Positions 34,213 to 43,190 of a DNA stretch of 64,000 nucleotides are shown in pieces. The first letter of the stretch is position 1. Each line of letters begins with the position of its first letter. Under the pieces are notes generated by a model. The model was not told the DNA's origin. It ran no database searches and was given only the letters and a program-made list of their open reading frames with translations. Source of the stretch: Roseiarcus sp036513315 (lineage in GTDB: Bacteria; Pseudomonadota; Alphaproteobacteria; Rhizobiales; Beijerinckiaceae). The stretch spans positions 79,736-143,735 of the forward strand of contig DATBZF010000033.1 of the NCBI GenBank assembly GCA_036513315.1. Reading direction: 5' to 3'. Made by a program: the position numbers and the translations under genes.

Positions 34213-34581
34213 GTGAAAGACATCAATTTCATCCTCCTCTATGTCGAAAGCCCCAAGACGAGCGAAGCGTTTTACGCCGACATTCTCGGCCGGCCGGCCG
34301 CCGATTCCTCGCCGACTTTTGTGATGTTCGCGATGACGTCGGGCGTCATGCTCGGGCTCTGGAAACGTGACGGCGTGGCGCCCGCCGCCAGTGCGCCGGG
34401 CGGCGCCGAAATCGCCTTCGCCGTCCCGAACGCCGAGGCGGTCGATGCGCAATGCGCGGATTGGCGCGGGCGCGGCCTGCCGATCGTCCAGTCGCCGACC
34501 GACATGGACTTCGGCCGCACGTTCGTTGCGCTCGATCCCGACGGCCATCGCCTGCGTGTCTTCGCGCCGGCCGGCGGGTGA
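34213..34581 (+). CDS. VOC-family (glyoxalase/bleomycin-resistance fold) protein
   Basis: A 122-residue single-domain vicinal oxygen chelate protein. The paired beta-alpha-beta modules begin INFILLYVESPKTSEAFYADILGRPA, and the C-terminal metal region ends FVALDPDGHRLRVF. Possible roles are small-molecule isomerase, dioxygenase or binding protein. Start is GTG with GGGAG upstream. Follows the WYL regulator on the same strand. Confidence 0.85.
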   Translation: MKDINFILLYVESPKTSEAFYADILGRPAADSSPTFVMFAMTSGVMLGLWKRDGVAPAASAPGGAEIAFAVPNAEAVDAQCADWRGRGLPIVQSPTDMDFGRTFVALDPDGHRLRVFAPAGG

Positions 34582-34601
34582 ATGGACGTTTTGCGGGGGC
34601 C

Positions 34602-34687
34602 ACATCGGCCCGTCGTCGTCAAGCGGCTAAGAAGCCGCTGCTACGCTGCGCTTCGGTCGCTTCGCGATGACGACGCCGGTCCGATGC
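34602..34687. repeat. Inverted repeat in the convergent gap between VOC and mutL genes
   Basis: Outer arms CATCGGCCCGTCGTCGTC and, read back from the right, CATCGGACCGGCGTCGTCATC enclose a perfect hairpin AGCGGCT-AAGA-AGCCGCT (34622-34639) and a second CGCTTCGGTCGCTTCGCG stretch. It lies between two genes whose ends face each other and could end both transcripts. No T-run follows, so a Rho-independent mechanism is not supported. Confidence 0.6.
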
Positions 34688-34780
34688 GGCCTTTGGCCGA
34701 TCAGCTGACCAAAGCCGGCCTTATGGCCGTCTTTGCGCAGCAAAGACCATGGAAGGGCTCAGGCACGTCGCTCTGTCGAG

Positions 34781-36574
34781 CTACCGCCGCCCGAACAGGC
34801 GCTCGATATCGGCGAGCTTCAGCTCGACATAGGTGGGGCGGCCATGGTTGCATTGGCCGGCGCCGGGCGTGCGCTCCATTTCGCGCAGCAGGGCGTTCAT
34901 TTCCTCCGGCTTGAGCTTGCGTCCCGAGCGCACCGAATGGTGACAGGCGATGGTGGCGAGCCGATGATCGAGGCGGCGCTCCAGCGACAGCGCGCCGTCT
35001 TCGGCGGCAAGATCGTCGGCGAGATCGCGCATCAGCAGGTTCTTGTCAGCCTCAGCCAGCAGCGTCGGAATCTCCCGCAACAGGATCGCGCCGGGGCCGA
35101 AGCCTTCGATGGCGAGGCCGAGCTCCTCGAGCGAGCCCGCATGTTCGACCAGCAGCGCGGCGGCATCGGGATCGAGATCGACGACGATGGGGCTCAGCAG
35201 TATCTGGCGCTCGATGCCGCTCTCGGCGCGCTGGCGCTTCAGGCGTTCATAGACGATGCGTTCATGGGCGGCGTGCTGATCGACGATGACGATGCCGTCG
35301 CCCGTTTGCGCGATGACATAAGCGTCGTGCACCTGCGCGCGGGCCGCGCCAAGCGGCGCCTGGAGATCGGCCGTCGCCGGCGCCGCGACATTCGCCGCCG
35401 CGTTGGCGGCGGGGGCAAAATCAGCGAAGCTTTGCTGGGCGGCCTCCGCGAAGCCGGTTGGCGCAGAAGGCGACGCGCGCCAATCCCAGGGGCGGGAGAG
35501 TCGCGGTGCGGCGGGCGCAAACGCCGGCGCGCGCAAGGCGGCGATCGCGCCGCTGCCCCCGGTCGTGGCGGCCTGGTGAAGCGCGCCCTGCAGCGCCTGT
35601 TTGATCGCCCCGACGATCAGGCCGCGTACCAGCCCGGAGTCGCGAAAGCGCACTTCGGCCTTGGCGGGATGGACATTGACGTCGACGTCGCGCGGCTCGC
35701 ATTCGAGAAACAGCGCGACGACCGCATGCCGGTCACGCGGGAGATAATCGAGATAGGCCGCGCGCAAGGCGCCGGCGAGCAGTTTGTCGCGCACCGCGCG
35801 GCCGTTGACGTAGAAATATTGCGTCAGCGCATTGGCCTTGCTGAACGTCGGCAGGCCGGCAAAGCCATTGAGGCGCACGCCCTCCCTTTCCGCGTCAATG
35901 GTGAGGCAGTTGGCGGCGAATTCCGAACCCAACGCCTGCCGCGCGCGCTCCAGGCGACCCGCCTCGCCGTCGGCGCAAGCCGGCCAGTCGAAGCTCGCGC
36001 CGATCTCGCTGGCGAAGGAGAAACGCGCCCGCGGATTGGCGAGCGCCAGTCGGCGCACGACATCGCCGGCGGCCTGCGCTTCACTGCGGTCGCTTTTCAG
36101 GAATTTCAAACGCGCTGGCGTCGCCGCGAAGAGATCGCGCGCCTCGATCCGCGTGCCCTGCGGTTGCGCGCAAGGCTGAACGGCGCCTCTGGCGCCGTCT
36201 TCGACGAGCAGCATGGCCGCCGCCTCGGCGCCGCGCGCGCGCGAACGAATCTCGAGGCGCGAAACGGAAGCGATCGAAGGCAGCGCCTCGCCGCGAAAAC
36301 CGAGCGTCGCAATATTGGTGAGATCGCCGTCGGGGATTTTCGACGTCGCGTGACGTTCGACTGCAAGCGCGAGGTCCGGCGCGCTCATGCCGGCGCCGTC
36401 GTCGACGACGCGGATGAGGCGGCGCCCGCCCGCTTCCACCGCGACATCGATGCGGGTCGCCCCCGCGTCGAGCGCGTTCTCCACCAGTTCCTTGACCGCC
36501 GCCGCCGGCCGCTCGATCACTTCGCCGGCGGCGATGCGGTCGATCAGCAAAGGATCAAGGCGGCGAATCGACAT
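34781..36574 (-). CDS. mutL: DNA mismatch repair protein MutL
   Basis: A 597-residue MutL. The GHKL ATPase motifs are visible: ELVENALDAG near 29, DDGAGM near 58, and GFRGEAL near 93. A linker of low complexity (about 330-400, Ala/Pro-rich) joins to the C-terminal dimerisation domain (AQVHDAYVIAQTGDGIVIVDQHAAHERIVYE). The CPHGRP motif at the end reads CNHGRP. No DQHAxx(E)xE endonuclease motif of the nicking type was confidently seen. It couples MutS mismatch recognition to downstream repair. Standing alone on the minus strand. Confidence 0.95.
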   Translation of the reverse strand: MSIRRLDPLLIDRIAAGEVIERPAAAVKELVENALDAGATRIDVAVEAGGRRLIRVVDDGAGMSAPDLALAVERHATSKIPDGDLTNIATLGFRGEALPSIASVSRLEIRSRARGAEAAAMLLVEDGARGAVQPCAQPQGTRIEARDLFAATPARLKFLKSDRSEAQAAGDVVRRLALANPRARFSFASEIGASFDWPACADGEAGRLERARQALGSEFAANCLTIDAEREGVRLNGFAGLPTFSKANALTQYFYVNGRAVRDKLLAGALRAAYLDYLPRDRHAVVALFLECEPRDVDVNVHPAKAEVRFRDSGLVRGLIVGAIKQALQGALHQAATTGGSGAIAALRAPAFAPAAPRLSRPWDWRASPSAPTGFAEAAQQSFADFAPAANAAANVAAPATADLQAPLGAARAQVHDAYVIAQTGDGIVIVDQHAAHERIVYERLKRQRAESGIERQILLSPIVVDLDPDAAALLVEHAGSLEELGLAIEGFGPGAILLREIPTLLAEADKNLLMRDLADDLAAEDGALSLERRLDHRLATIACHHSVRSGRKLKPEEMNALLREMERTPGAGQCNHGRPTYVELKLADIERLFGRR

Positions 36575-36720
36575 GGGTCTTTCTCGGGCGGCGCGGGCGG
36601 CGATTTAAGCAGATTCTCCTGGCCGGCGGGGAGAAACAACGCCGGATGCGTCGCAGCGCTTAAATGGGGGCGCAGCCGGCAAATGAAATGCGCCCGGACA
36701 TTTCAGGCCGCAGCCCTTGA

Positions 36721-36752
36721 AACAAAAACGCCCGGCTGATTGAGCCGGGCGC
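36721..36752 (-). terminator. Rho-independent terminator of the Gly/His-rich protein gene
   Basis: On the minus strand the perfect stem CGCCCGGCT / AGCCGGGCG (9 bp, 5-nt loop) is followed by TTTTTGTTT. It lies 31 nt after the stop at 36783. Confidence 0.88.
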
Positions 36753-36782
36753 GCTAATCTTGCAATTCATCTCTATGACGGA

Positions 36783-37190
36783 TCAGTGCCTACGCGGTCC
36801 ATGGCCCCCGCCGTGGCCGCCGCGACCTCCCACGTGTCCGCCGGGACGGGCTGCGCCATGAAACACGCCGCCATGGCCGCCGCCGGGGCGAAAGCCGCCG
36901 CCGTGGCCGCCGCCGCGTCGCCAGCCGTGCCAGCCGACGCCGCCGCCCCAGCCGAGGCCGCTGCGATTGGCGTAGCCGCACCAATACCAGCCCGGGCCCC
37001 GCCAGCCATCGTCATACCAGCAGTAATTCTGGCCGCCGAAAATGAACTGCGCGTTTTCGATCTGCGTCGCATTTGCGAGCGCCTGCCGCGCTCCCAAAAC
37101 GCCATCGCCGATCGCGGCTTCCGCGGCGCTCCCGGCGCCTAGCGCGATTGCCGCCGTCAAGGCGATGGTCCGAGCACATTTGCCTAACAT
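36783..37190 (-). CDS. Small exported Gly/His-rich protein
   Basis: A 135-residue protein with a signal peptide ending near residue 25 (GSAAEAA). Next is a Trp/Tyr/Cys-rich block (NYCWYDDGWRGPGWYWCGY, residues 55-73) with two cysteines that could pair in the periplasm. The tail of about 55 residues is made of repeats of Gly, Arg and His (GGGHGG type). Similar proteins occur in Hyphomicrobiales but have no known function; metal binding by the tail is a guess. It has its own strong terminator and is followed downstream by mutL. Confidence 0.82.
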   Translation of the reverse strand: MLGKCARTIALTAAIALGAGSAAEAAIGDGVLGARQALANATQIENAQFIFGGQNYCWYDDGWRGPGWYWCGYANRSGLGWGGGVGWHGWRRGGGHGGGFRPGGGHGGVFHGAARPGGHVGGRGGHGGGHGPRRH

Positions 37191-37323
37191 TGCCGGTTCC
37201 TTCTGAAGTGAGGGCCGTCAGAATGGAACAGCCCAGCGGCAGCCAACGCCAACAGCCAAATTTGGTTGCACGCGAACAAGATGCTTTGGGGCGATCGGGC
37301 ATCAACAGGGCGTGTTCCGGCGC

Positions 37324-37944
37324 TCAGAGCGCGCCAAGCCCGCCCTTTTCGCCAATGAACGCGATGACCGCGTCGACGCCCTCGCCGGTCTTCATATTGG
37401 CGAAGACGAAGGGTCGTTCCTTGCGCATCAATTTGGCGTCCCTCGCCATCACATCGAGCGAAGCGCCGACATAGGGGGCAAGATCGATCTTGTTGATCAC
37501 CAGCATGTCCGAACGGGTGACGCCGGGGCCGCCCTTGCGCGGGATTTTCTCGCCGCCGGAGACGTCGATGACATAGATCGTCAGGTCGGCGAGTTCGGGC
37601 GAAAAGGTCGCGGCGAGATTGTCGCCGCCCGATTCGATGAGGATAAGATCGAGCGCCGGGAACAGGCGATTCATTTCATCGATCGCCGCCAGATTGATCG
37701 AAGCATCCTCGCGGATAGCCGTGTGGGGGCAACCGCCCGTCTCGACGCCCATGATGCGCTCGGGCGCCAGCGCGTCGGCCTCGACGAGCAGACGCGCGTC
37801 TTCCTTGGTGTAAATGTCGTTGGTGATCGCGGCAATCTCGAAGCTTCCGCGCAGCCGCTTGCACAATTGCTCCATCAACGCCGTCTTGCCCGAGCCGACC
37901 GGCCCGCCAATGCCGACGCGCAGCGGCTGCTTTTTTCTCGTCAT
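37324..37944 (-). CDS. ureG: Urease accessory GTPase UreG
   Basis: A 206-residue SIMIBI GTPase that supplies nickel to urease. The P-loop GPVGSGKT is at 14-21; the nickel-binding C-P-H is in VETGGCPHTAIRED near 70; and the NKID guanine-specificity motif is present (VINKIDLAPYVGA). It is the last gene of the ureE-ureF-ureG series. The start overlaps the ureF stop by 4 nt. Confidence 0.97.
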   Translation of the reverse strand: MTRKKQPLRVGIGGPVGSGKTALMEQLCKRLRGSFEIAAITNDIYTKEDARLLVEADALAPERIMGVETGGCPHTAIREDASINLAAIDEMNRLFPALDLILIESGGDNLAATFSPELADLTIYVIDVSGGEKIPRKGGPGVTRSDMLVINKIDLAPYVGASLDVMARDAKLMRKERPFVFANMKTGEGVDAVIAFIGEKGGLGAL

Positions 37945-38684
37945 GATCGGAACAACCTCGAATATTGCGTTTCATGGCGGATCGCGGCGATGTCGGAGCG
38001 AAAGGCGCAGGAGCCGAGATCGTCAAGCCCGGCGCCTGTCGCCTCCTCGGCCAGTCCTCGCACATCCAGCAAAAGGCCTGCCAGCGTCCTTTGTCCGTCG
38101 GTCTGGCCGATGGCCCCAAGCCGCACCGCCGCGGAGACGAAATTGGCGATGAGACTCAGAACGAAGGCCTGCAATGACAGGTCAAGGCCCAGTTGATGGC
38201 CCGCCGCCGCCGCGCCAACCGCGACCGGATAAGCGACCGGATCGCTGCCCGTCGGCAGATGATCGAGAGCCGGGCAAGCCCAGGCGGCGCGCATCGCCGA
38301 GAGGAAGGCCGCTCCTTGCGCGCAAGTCTCGAGCCGCCGCTCGGCCGAGCCCGCCAGCGCCACCGCCAATTCATTAAATTCCTCCAGCGCCGCCCAATCG
38401 TCCGATTGGGCCGCCCGGAAGGCGCAGGCGAACAAGATCGCGTCCGATCGCGGCGCGCCGAAGTTCAGGAGATCGGCGAGCCAGGCCTGGAGCGTCGCCG
38501 CGTCGACGATGTCGCCAGCTCCCACCGCCCATTCGAGACCATGCGAATAAGCGAACGAGCCGACGGGAAAGGCCGGCGACAGCCATAGCAGCAGCGGCAA
38601 TTCGGCAAAGCTCCCCAGCTTCGGATCCTCTTTCCTGGGGCTGCCGAGGCCGAGGCTTTCCGGCTTAAGGCTTTGCGCGTCCAT
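37941..38684 (-). CDS. ureF: Urease accessory protein UreF
   Basis: A 247-residue all-helical protein, part of the UreDFG complex that activates urease. The region LLLWLSPAFPVGSFAYSHGLEWAV is the UreF signature, and the C-terminal IRHETQYSRLFRS end fits. The ATG at 38684 (MDAQSLKPES) was chosen because the longer frame upstream is the antisense-like out-of-frame reading of the His-rich ureE tail. It overlaps the end of ureE by 20 nt, so translation is likely coupled. Confidence 0.94.
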   Translation of the reverse strand: MDAQSLKPESLGLGSPRKEDPKLGSFAELPLLLWLSPAFPVGSFAYSHGLEWAVGAGDIVDAATLQAWLADLLNFGAPRSDAILFACAFRAAQSDDWAALEEFNELAVALAGSAERRLETCAQGAAFLSAMRAAWACPALDHLPTGSDPVAYPVAVGAAAAGHQLGLDLSLQAFVLSLIANFVSAAVRLGAIGQTDGQRTLAGLLLDVRGLAEEATGAGLDDLGSCAFRSDIAAIRHETQYSRLFRS

Positions 38685-39357
38685 GAGCCTCGTGGGAATG
38701 GTCGTGGGACTGGCCATGGTCGTGATGATCGTGGCCGCATTCCGGCCCGTGCACATGCGCCTCGGCGCCGACGTCTTGATGATCGCCGTGCCGGTGATGC
38801 GCGTCGCCGTGATGGGGATGATCGTGCGCGCCATGCCCATGTTCGTGATGATCGTGGCCATGCTCATGTGCGTGCGCCGGCGCAGCCGCGACATAGGCGC
38901 CGCCCTCGGGATTGAACGGCGCTTCGATCTCGATCACGATTGCGCCGAGGCGCCGCGCCATATCCTCGATGACATGGTCGCGGCGGATGCGCAGGCTCTT
39001 CTTCAGAAGTTCGGTCGGTAGATGACGATTTCCCAGATGCCAGGCGATCCGCACGAGGGCGGCCGCGTCCGCGCCGCGGATTTCCGCCAGTTCCTCGGGC
39101 GCGGCGACGACTTCGACGACGCGTCCGTCGTCCAAAGCCAGGCCGTCGCCAGCGCGCAGCATCACCGCTTCGGGCAGGTCAAGCAGAAAAGCAAGACCGC
39201 GTACGCCGGTCATCGCGATACGGCGCCGATAGCGATCGTCATAGTCGAGGACGATCGTGTCGGCCGGTTCGCCGGACCAGGAGCCAGCGGGACGGACGGA
39301 ATGTGCGTGTTGCATGGAATCGCCAGCGTTCACAGAAGGAGCTTCGCGCCCCGGCAT
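38665..39357 (-). CDS. ureE: Urease nickel chaperone UreE with a long His-rich tail
   Basis: A 230-residue UreE. The peptide-binding and metal domains are present (TIVLDYDDRYRRRI; VRIAWHLGNRHLP, the latter including the interface His). From about residue 160 the C-terminus becomes a Gly/Asp/His-rich tail of about 70 residues with about 26 histidines, which would bind several nickel ions. A strong GGGAAGGA lies upstream of the ATG at 39357. An alternative ATG at 39315 has no such site. First gene of ureEFG; ureA, ureB, ureC and ureD are not in the window. Confidence 0.93.
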   Translation of the reverse strand: MPGREAPSVNAGDSMQHAHSVRPAGSWSGEPADTIVLDYDDRYRRRIAMTGVRGLAFLLDLPEAVMLRAGDGLALDDGRVVEVVAAPEELAEIRGADAAALVRIAWHLGNRHLPTELLKKSLRIRRDHVIEDMARRLGAIVIEIEAPFNPEGGAYVAAAPAHAHEHGHDHHEHGHGAHDHPHHGDAHHRHGDHQDVGAEAHVHGPECGHDHHDHGQSHDHSHEAHGRAKP

Positions 39358-39483
39358 CGGTCCTTCCCATACGCGCCTTGGGCGGATTAGAAAAGCCTTG
39401 AAGTCGCGGAACGCCGCCCGGGGGTTTGCTGTTGACGGTGCGACGATTGACCATAGCGCGCCAGGGATCATTGGGAGGTTGCA

Positions 39484-40704
39484 CTGAGCGAATCTGCTCT
39501 TTCAACTGGCTGCTGCGTCGCCGGAGGCGGTCCAGCGGGCATGATGCTTGGATTTCTGCTTGCGCGCGCCGGCGTCGATGTCGTCGTGCTGGAGAAACAT
39601 GCCGATTTCCTGCGCGACTTTCGCGGCGATACGGTCCACCCGTCGACTTTGAACATCATGAAAGAATTGGGATTTCTCGACGAGTTCCTGAAACTGCCGC
39701 ACCAGAACGTGTCCCAATTGGAAGGCTGGTTTGGCGACACGCGCGCCGTCATCGCCGATTTCTCGTCGCTGCCGGCCCCGTGCAATTTCATCGCCTTGAT
39801 GCCGCAATGGGATTTCCTGAATTTTCTGGCGGCCAAGGGCGCTGGCTTCAAGACCTTTCGGCTTTTGATGCGCACGCAGGCCCTATCGCTGATCGAGGAA
39901 GCCGGCCGGATCGTCGGCGTCAATGCTGAGGGGCCCGACGGGCCGCTGACAATCCGCGCCAATCTCACGATCGCGGCGGATGGGCGTCATTCGACCTTAC
40001 GCGACGCCGCCGGTCTCAAGTCGATCGATCTTGGGGCGCCAATGGATGTGTTGTGGTTTCGCGTCCCGCGCCAAGACAGCGACGGGGCTGACATCACCGG
40101 GCGCTTCGATACGGGAAGCATCTTCATCAGAATCAATCGCGGCGCCTATTGGCAATGCGGCTATGTCATCGCCAAGGGCGCGATAGACGCGTTGCATGCG
40201 CGCGGGCTTCCGGCGTTCAAGGCCGACGCCGCGCGGTTGATGGGGCTGCCCATCGCACGGCTGGCCGAGATCGCCAGCTTCGATGACGTGAAATTGCTGA
40301 GCGTCGCGGTCGACCGGCTGGAGCGATGGCGCCGACCGGGCTTTCTGGCGATCGGCGACGCCGCCCATGCGATGTCGCCAATCGGCGGCGTCGGCATCAA
40401 CCTGGCCGTCCAGGACGCGGTCGCCGCCGCCAATCGTCTGACGGCGCCGCTGCTGAAGGGCCATGTCGGCGACGACGATCTCGCCGCCGTCGAGCGCCGC
40501 CGGCTTTTTCCGACGCGCGCCACCCAATGGGCGCAAGTGACAGCTCAGAACAATATTGTCGCGCGGGCGCTGAACCAGGCTGCGCCGCTGAGGCCGCCGC
40601 TCGCTTTCCGGTTGATCGGACGATTCGCGTTCCTGCGCCGGCTGATGGCGCGGCTCGTCGGCATGGGGGTACGCCCCGAACATGTGGGCGGCGCCCCTCA
40701 ATGA
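39484..40704 (+). CDS. FAD-dependent monooxygenase (UbiH/PHBH fold), probable CTG start
   Basis: A 406-residue flavoprotein hydroxylase. The FAD-binding motif AGGGPAG is at 13-19, followed by VVLEKH; GDTVHPSTL near 49; and the second FAD motif GDAAHAMSPIGGVGINLAVQDA. The first ATG (39541) would remove the FAD motif. The frame upstream has no ATG, GTG or TTG before a stop at 39454-39456; only CTG at 39484 follows a good GGGAGG site (39473-39478). The likely initiator is therefore CTG. Hydroxylates an aromatic or similar substrate, unknown which. Confidence 0.82.
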   Translation: MSESALSTGCCVAGGGPAGMMLGFLLARAGVDVVVLEKHADFLRDFRGDTVHPSTLNIMKELGFLDEFLKLPHQNVSQLEGWFGDTRAVIADFSSLPAPCNFIALMPQWDFLNFLAAKGAGFKTFRLLMRTQALSLIEEAGRIVGVNAEGPDGPLTIRANLTIAADGRHSTLRDAAGLKSIDLGAPMDVLWFRVPRQDSDGADITGRFDTGSIFIRINRGAYWQCGYVIAKGAIDALHARGLPAFKADAARLMGLPIARLAEIASFDDVKLLSVAVDRLERWRRPGFLAIGDAAHAMSPIGGVGINLAVQDAVAAANRLTAPLLKGHVGDDDLAAVERRRLFPTRATQWAQVTAQNNIVARALNQAAPLRPPLAFRLIGRFAFLRRLMARLVGMGVRPEHVGGAPQ

Positions 40705-40760
40705 GCGCGCATGCCGGCGTCCGCGCCTGCGACGGCAGCGGAGTCCGGGAATCTGAAAAA

Positions 40761-41150
<390 letters not shown>

Positions 41151-41154
41151 GGAG

Positions 41155-41183
41155 GCAATAGGGGCGCAGGGGCCCCCGGTCAA
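41155..41183 (-). promoter_or_regulatory. rnpB: Predicted rnpB promoter
   Basis: On the minus strand TTGACC (41178-41183) and TATTGC (41155-41160) are separated by exactly 17 nt. The -10 ends about 5 nt before the mature RNA start, a close fit to a vegetative sigma-70 promoter for an RNA gene. Confidence 0.65.
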
Positions 41184-41261
41184 GCTCGGCTCACGCCGAT
41201 GGCGGCCGCCAGTATTCATATCGAATGGATTTCATGGCGCGGGGTCGTATAAGAGGGGGCG

Positions 41262-42302
41262 ATGAACAATAAGATAGACGCCACGCCTCTGGTCTTTCCT
41301 TTTCCCGACCCTCCCGATCGCGGCCGCGTGATCGAGGTCGCGCCGGGCATATTATGGGCGCGCATCCCGCTGCCGTTCCGGCTTGATCACGTCAACGTCT
41401 ATTTTATCGACGATGGCGACGGCTGGGCCGTGGTGGACACCGGGATCAATGATGAGAACGCGCGCGCCGCATGGAATGGGCTTCTGGCCGGGCCGTTGGC
41501 CGGACGGCGCCTGACGCGGCTGATCGTCACCCATATGCACCCGGATCATATCGGTCTTGCCGGCTGGCTGACCGAAAAATTCGACATTCCCCTGCTGACC
41601 AGCCAGACGGCCTATGTCGAAAGCCTGAACCTCAGTCTTGCGCCCGGCAAGTGTCAGGCGCCGGTCTATCGCGATTTTTATCTGCGCAACGGCCTTGATG
41701 AGGCGACGACGGCGCTGATCACCACCATGGGCCACGATTACCTCCGCATGGTCGCGCCACTGCCGCCAATATTCGAGCGCCTGGTGGCGGGCGACGAACT
41801 TACGATCGGCGGACGTAAATTCCAGATATTGGCGGGCGATGGCCACGCGCCCGAGCAGCTCATGCTGTTCAACCGCGAGGAGAGGCTGTTTCTGGCGGCC
41901 GACCAGACGCTCGCCAAAATTTCGCCCAATGTCGGCGTCCCCGCCGTGAGTCCGCGCGGCGATCCGCTCCGCCTCTACCTGCGCTCTCTGGCTGCGCTGA
42001 AGGCCGAGTTGCCAGAAGATTCGCTGGTTCTGGCGGGCCATCAACTGCCTTTTTACGGCCTGCATGAACGCATCGGCGAATTGGCGGCGCATCATGCGGC
42101 CCGATGCGAGGCCTTGCGCCTGGCCTGCTGTGAGAAGCCGCATCGTCCTGCCGAATTGCTGACCGTCATGTTCACGCGCAAACTCGACCCCCATCAGATG
42201 GGGTTCGCCTTCAGCGAATTGTTCGCGCATATGAATTATATGCTCGCGCGCGGCGCGCTGGCATGGGTTGAGGGAGAGGCGCGCTTGACCGCGGCCGCGT
42301 AG
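41262..42302 (+). CDS. MBL-fold metallo-hydrolase
   Basis: A 346-residue metallo-beta-lactamase-fold protein. The zinc motif is H91-M-H93-P-D95-H96; further ligands are likely the His in GDGHAPEQ, the Asp in LAADQT and the His in VLAGHQLPF. The N-terminal VIEVAPGILWARIPLPFRLDHVNVYF is common in lactamase-like thioester or lactone hydrolases of this type. The substrate is not known. It lies 13 nt before cobF, so the two may be cotranscribed, but a shared role in cobalamin metabolism is not supported by sequence. Confidence 0.88.
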   Translation: MNNKIDATPLVFPFPDPPDRGRVIEVAPGILWARIPLPFRLDHVNVYFIDDGDGWAVVDTGINDENARAAWNGLLAGPLAGRRLTRLIVTHMHPDHIGLAGWLTEKFDIPLLTSQTAYVESLNLSLAPGKCQAPVYRDFYLRNGLDEATTALITTMGHDYLRMVAPLPPIFERLVAGDELTIGGRKFQILAGDGHAPEQLMLFNREERLFLAADQTLAKISPNVGVPAVSPRGDPLRLYLRSLAALKAELPEDSLVLAGHQLPFYGLHERIGELAAHHAARCEALRLACCEKPHRPAELLTVMFTRKLDPHQMGFAFSELFAHMNYMLARGALAWVEGEARLTAAA

Positions 42303-42315
42303 AGGGCGCCGCGGG

Positions 42316-43080
42316 ATGCGAAAACTCTTGCTCATCGGCATTGGCGCCGGCCATCGCGACCATATCACCATGCAGGGGATCAGGGCGCTGAACGCCGTCG
42401 ATGTCTTCTTCACCCTCGACAAGGGGCGCGAGAAGGAGGATCTGGCTCATCTTCGGCGGGAGATTTGCGAGGCCTATGTCGCCGACCGATCCTATCGGAC
42501 GATCGCCGTGCCGGACCCGGCGCGCGATCGAACGTCGTCCTGTTACGATTCGGCGGTGAAGGATTGGCACGAACGCCGCGCGGCGATCTTTGAAAAAATG
42601 ATCGCCGAGGAATTGGGAGAAGAGGAGTGCGGCGCGTTTCTCGTCTGGGGCGATCCCTCGCTCTATGACAGCACGTTGCGCATCGTCCAGCACATTCTCG
42701 CCAAAGGCGCCCTCGAATTCACTTATGAGGTCATTCCGGGCGTCAGCAGCGTCCATGCCCTCGCCGCCGCCCACAAGATCTCTCTTAACCGGATCGGGGC
42801 GCCGATTCATATTACTACGGGTCGCAATGTGGCCGGGGGATTTCCCGACAATTTCGACAATTGCGTCGTGATGCTCGACGCCGACTGCGCCTTCAAACAG
42901 ATCAAGGACGCCGATGTCTGGATCTATTGGGGCGCTTATGTCGCAACCAAGGACGAGATCCTTGTGTCGGGCCGGTTGCTGGAGGTCTCGGGCGCTATCG
43001 AGCGCATCCGCGGCGAAGCCAGGGCGCGGAAAGGTTGGATCATGGATATTTATCTGCTCAGAAGGCGCGACAAGCCTTGA
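42316..43080 (+). CDS. cobF: Precorrin-6A synthase (deacetylating) CobF
   Basis: A 254-residue SAM-dependent tetrapyrrole methyltransferase. CobF methylates C1 of precorrin-5 and releases acetate in the aerobic cobalamin pathway. The N-terminal LLLIGIGAGHRDHITMQGIRAL and the central FLVWGDPSLYDS and YEVIPGVSSV motifs identify it. No other cob gene is in the window, so its pathway genes must lie elsewhere. Confidence 0.92.
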   Translation: MRKLLLIGIGAGHRDHITMQGIRALNAVDVFFTLDKGREKEDLAHLRREICEAYVADRSYRTIAVPDPARDRTSSCYDSAVKDWHERRAAIFEKMIAEELGEEECGAFLVWGDPSLYDSTLRIVQHILAKGALEFTYEVIPGVSSVHALAAAHKISLNRIGAPIHITTGRNVAGGFPDNFDNCVVMLDADCAFKQIKDADVWIYWGAYVATKDEILVSGRLLEVSGAIERIRGEARARKGWIMDIYLLRRRDKP

Positions 43081-43190
43081 AGCCGGGGCGTCGAGACCCC
43101 GCGCCAAAGGGGCGCGGCGAGGAAAAGAATGCTATCAGCTTCGCCAATCGGGCGCCGGCCTTTAGGTCGGGCCGCCATCGGAGCCCATGA

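Noticed and set aside
34733..36739. A 668-codon plus-strand frame over mutL
   Set aside because: Same artefact as over ptsP; MutL on the minus strand has all its motifs and the plus-strand product has none.
42316..43080. A possible cobalamin riboswitch controlling cobF
   Set aside because: Only 13 nt separate cobF from the upstream gene, so no room for a riboswitch exists, and no B12-box-like sequence was seen upstream of the MBL gene.
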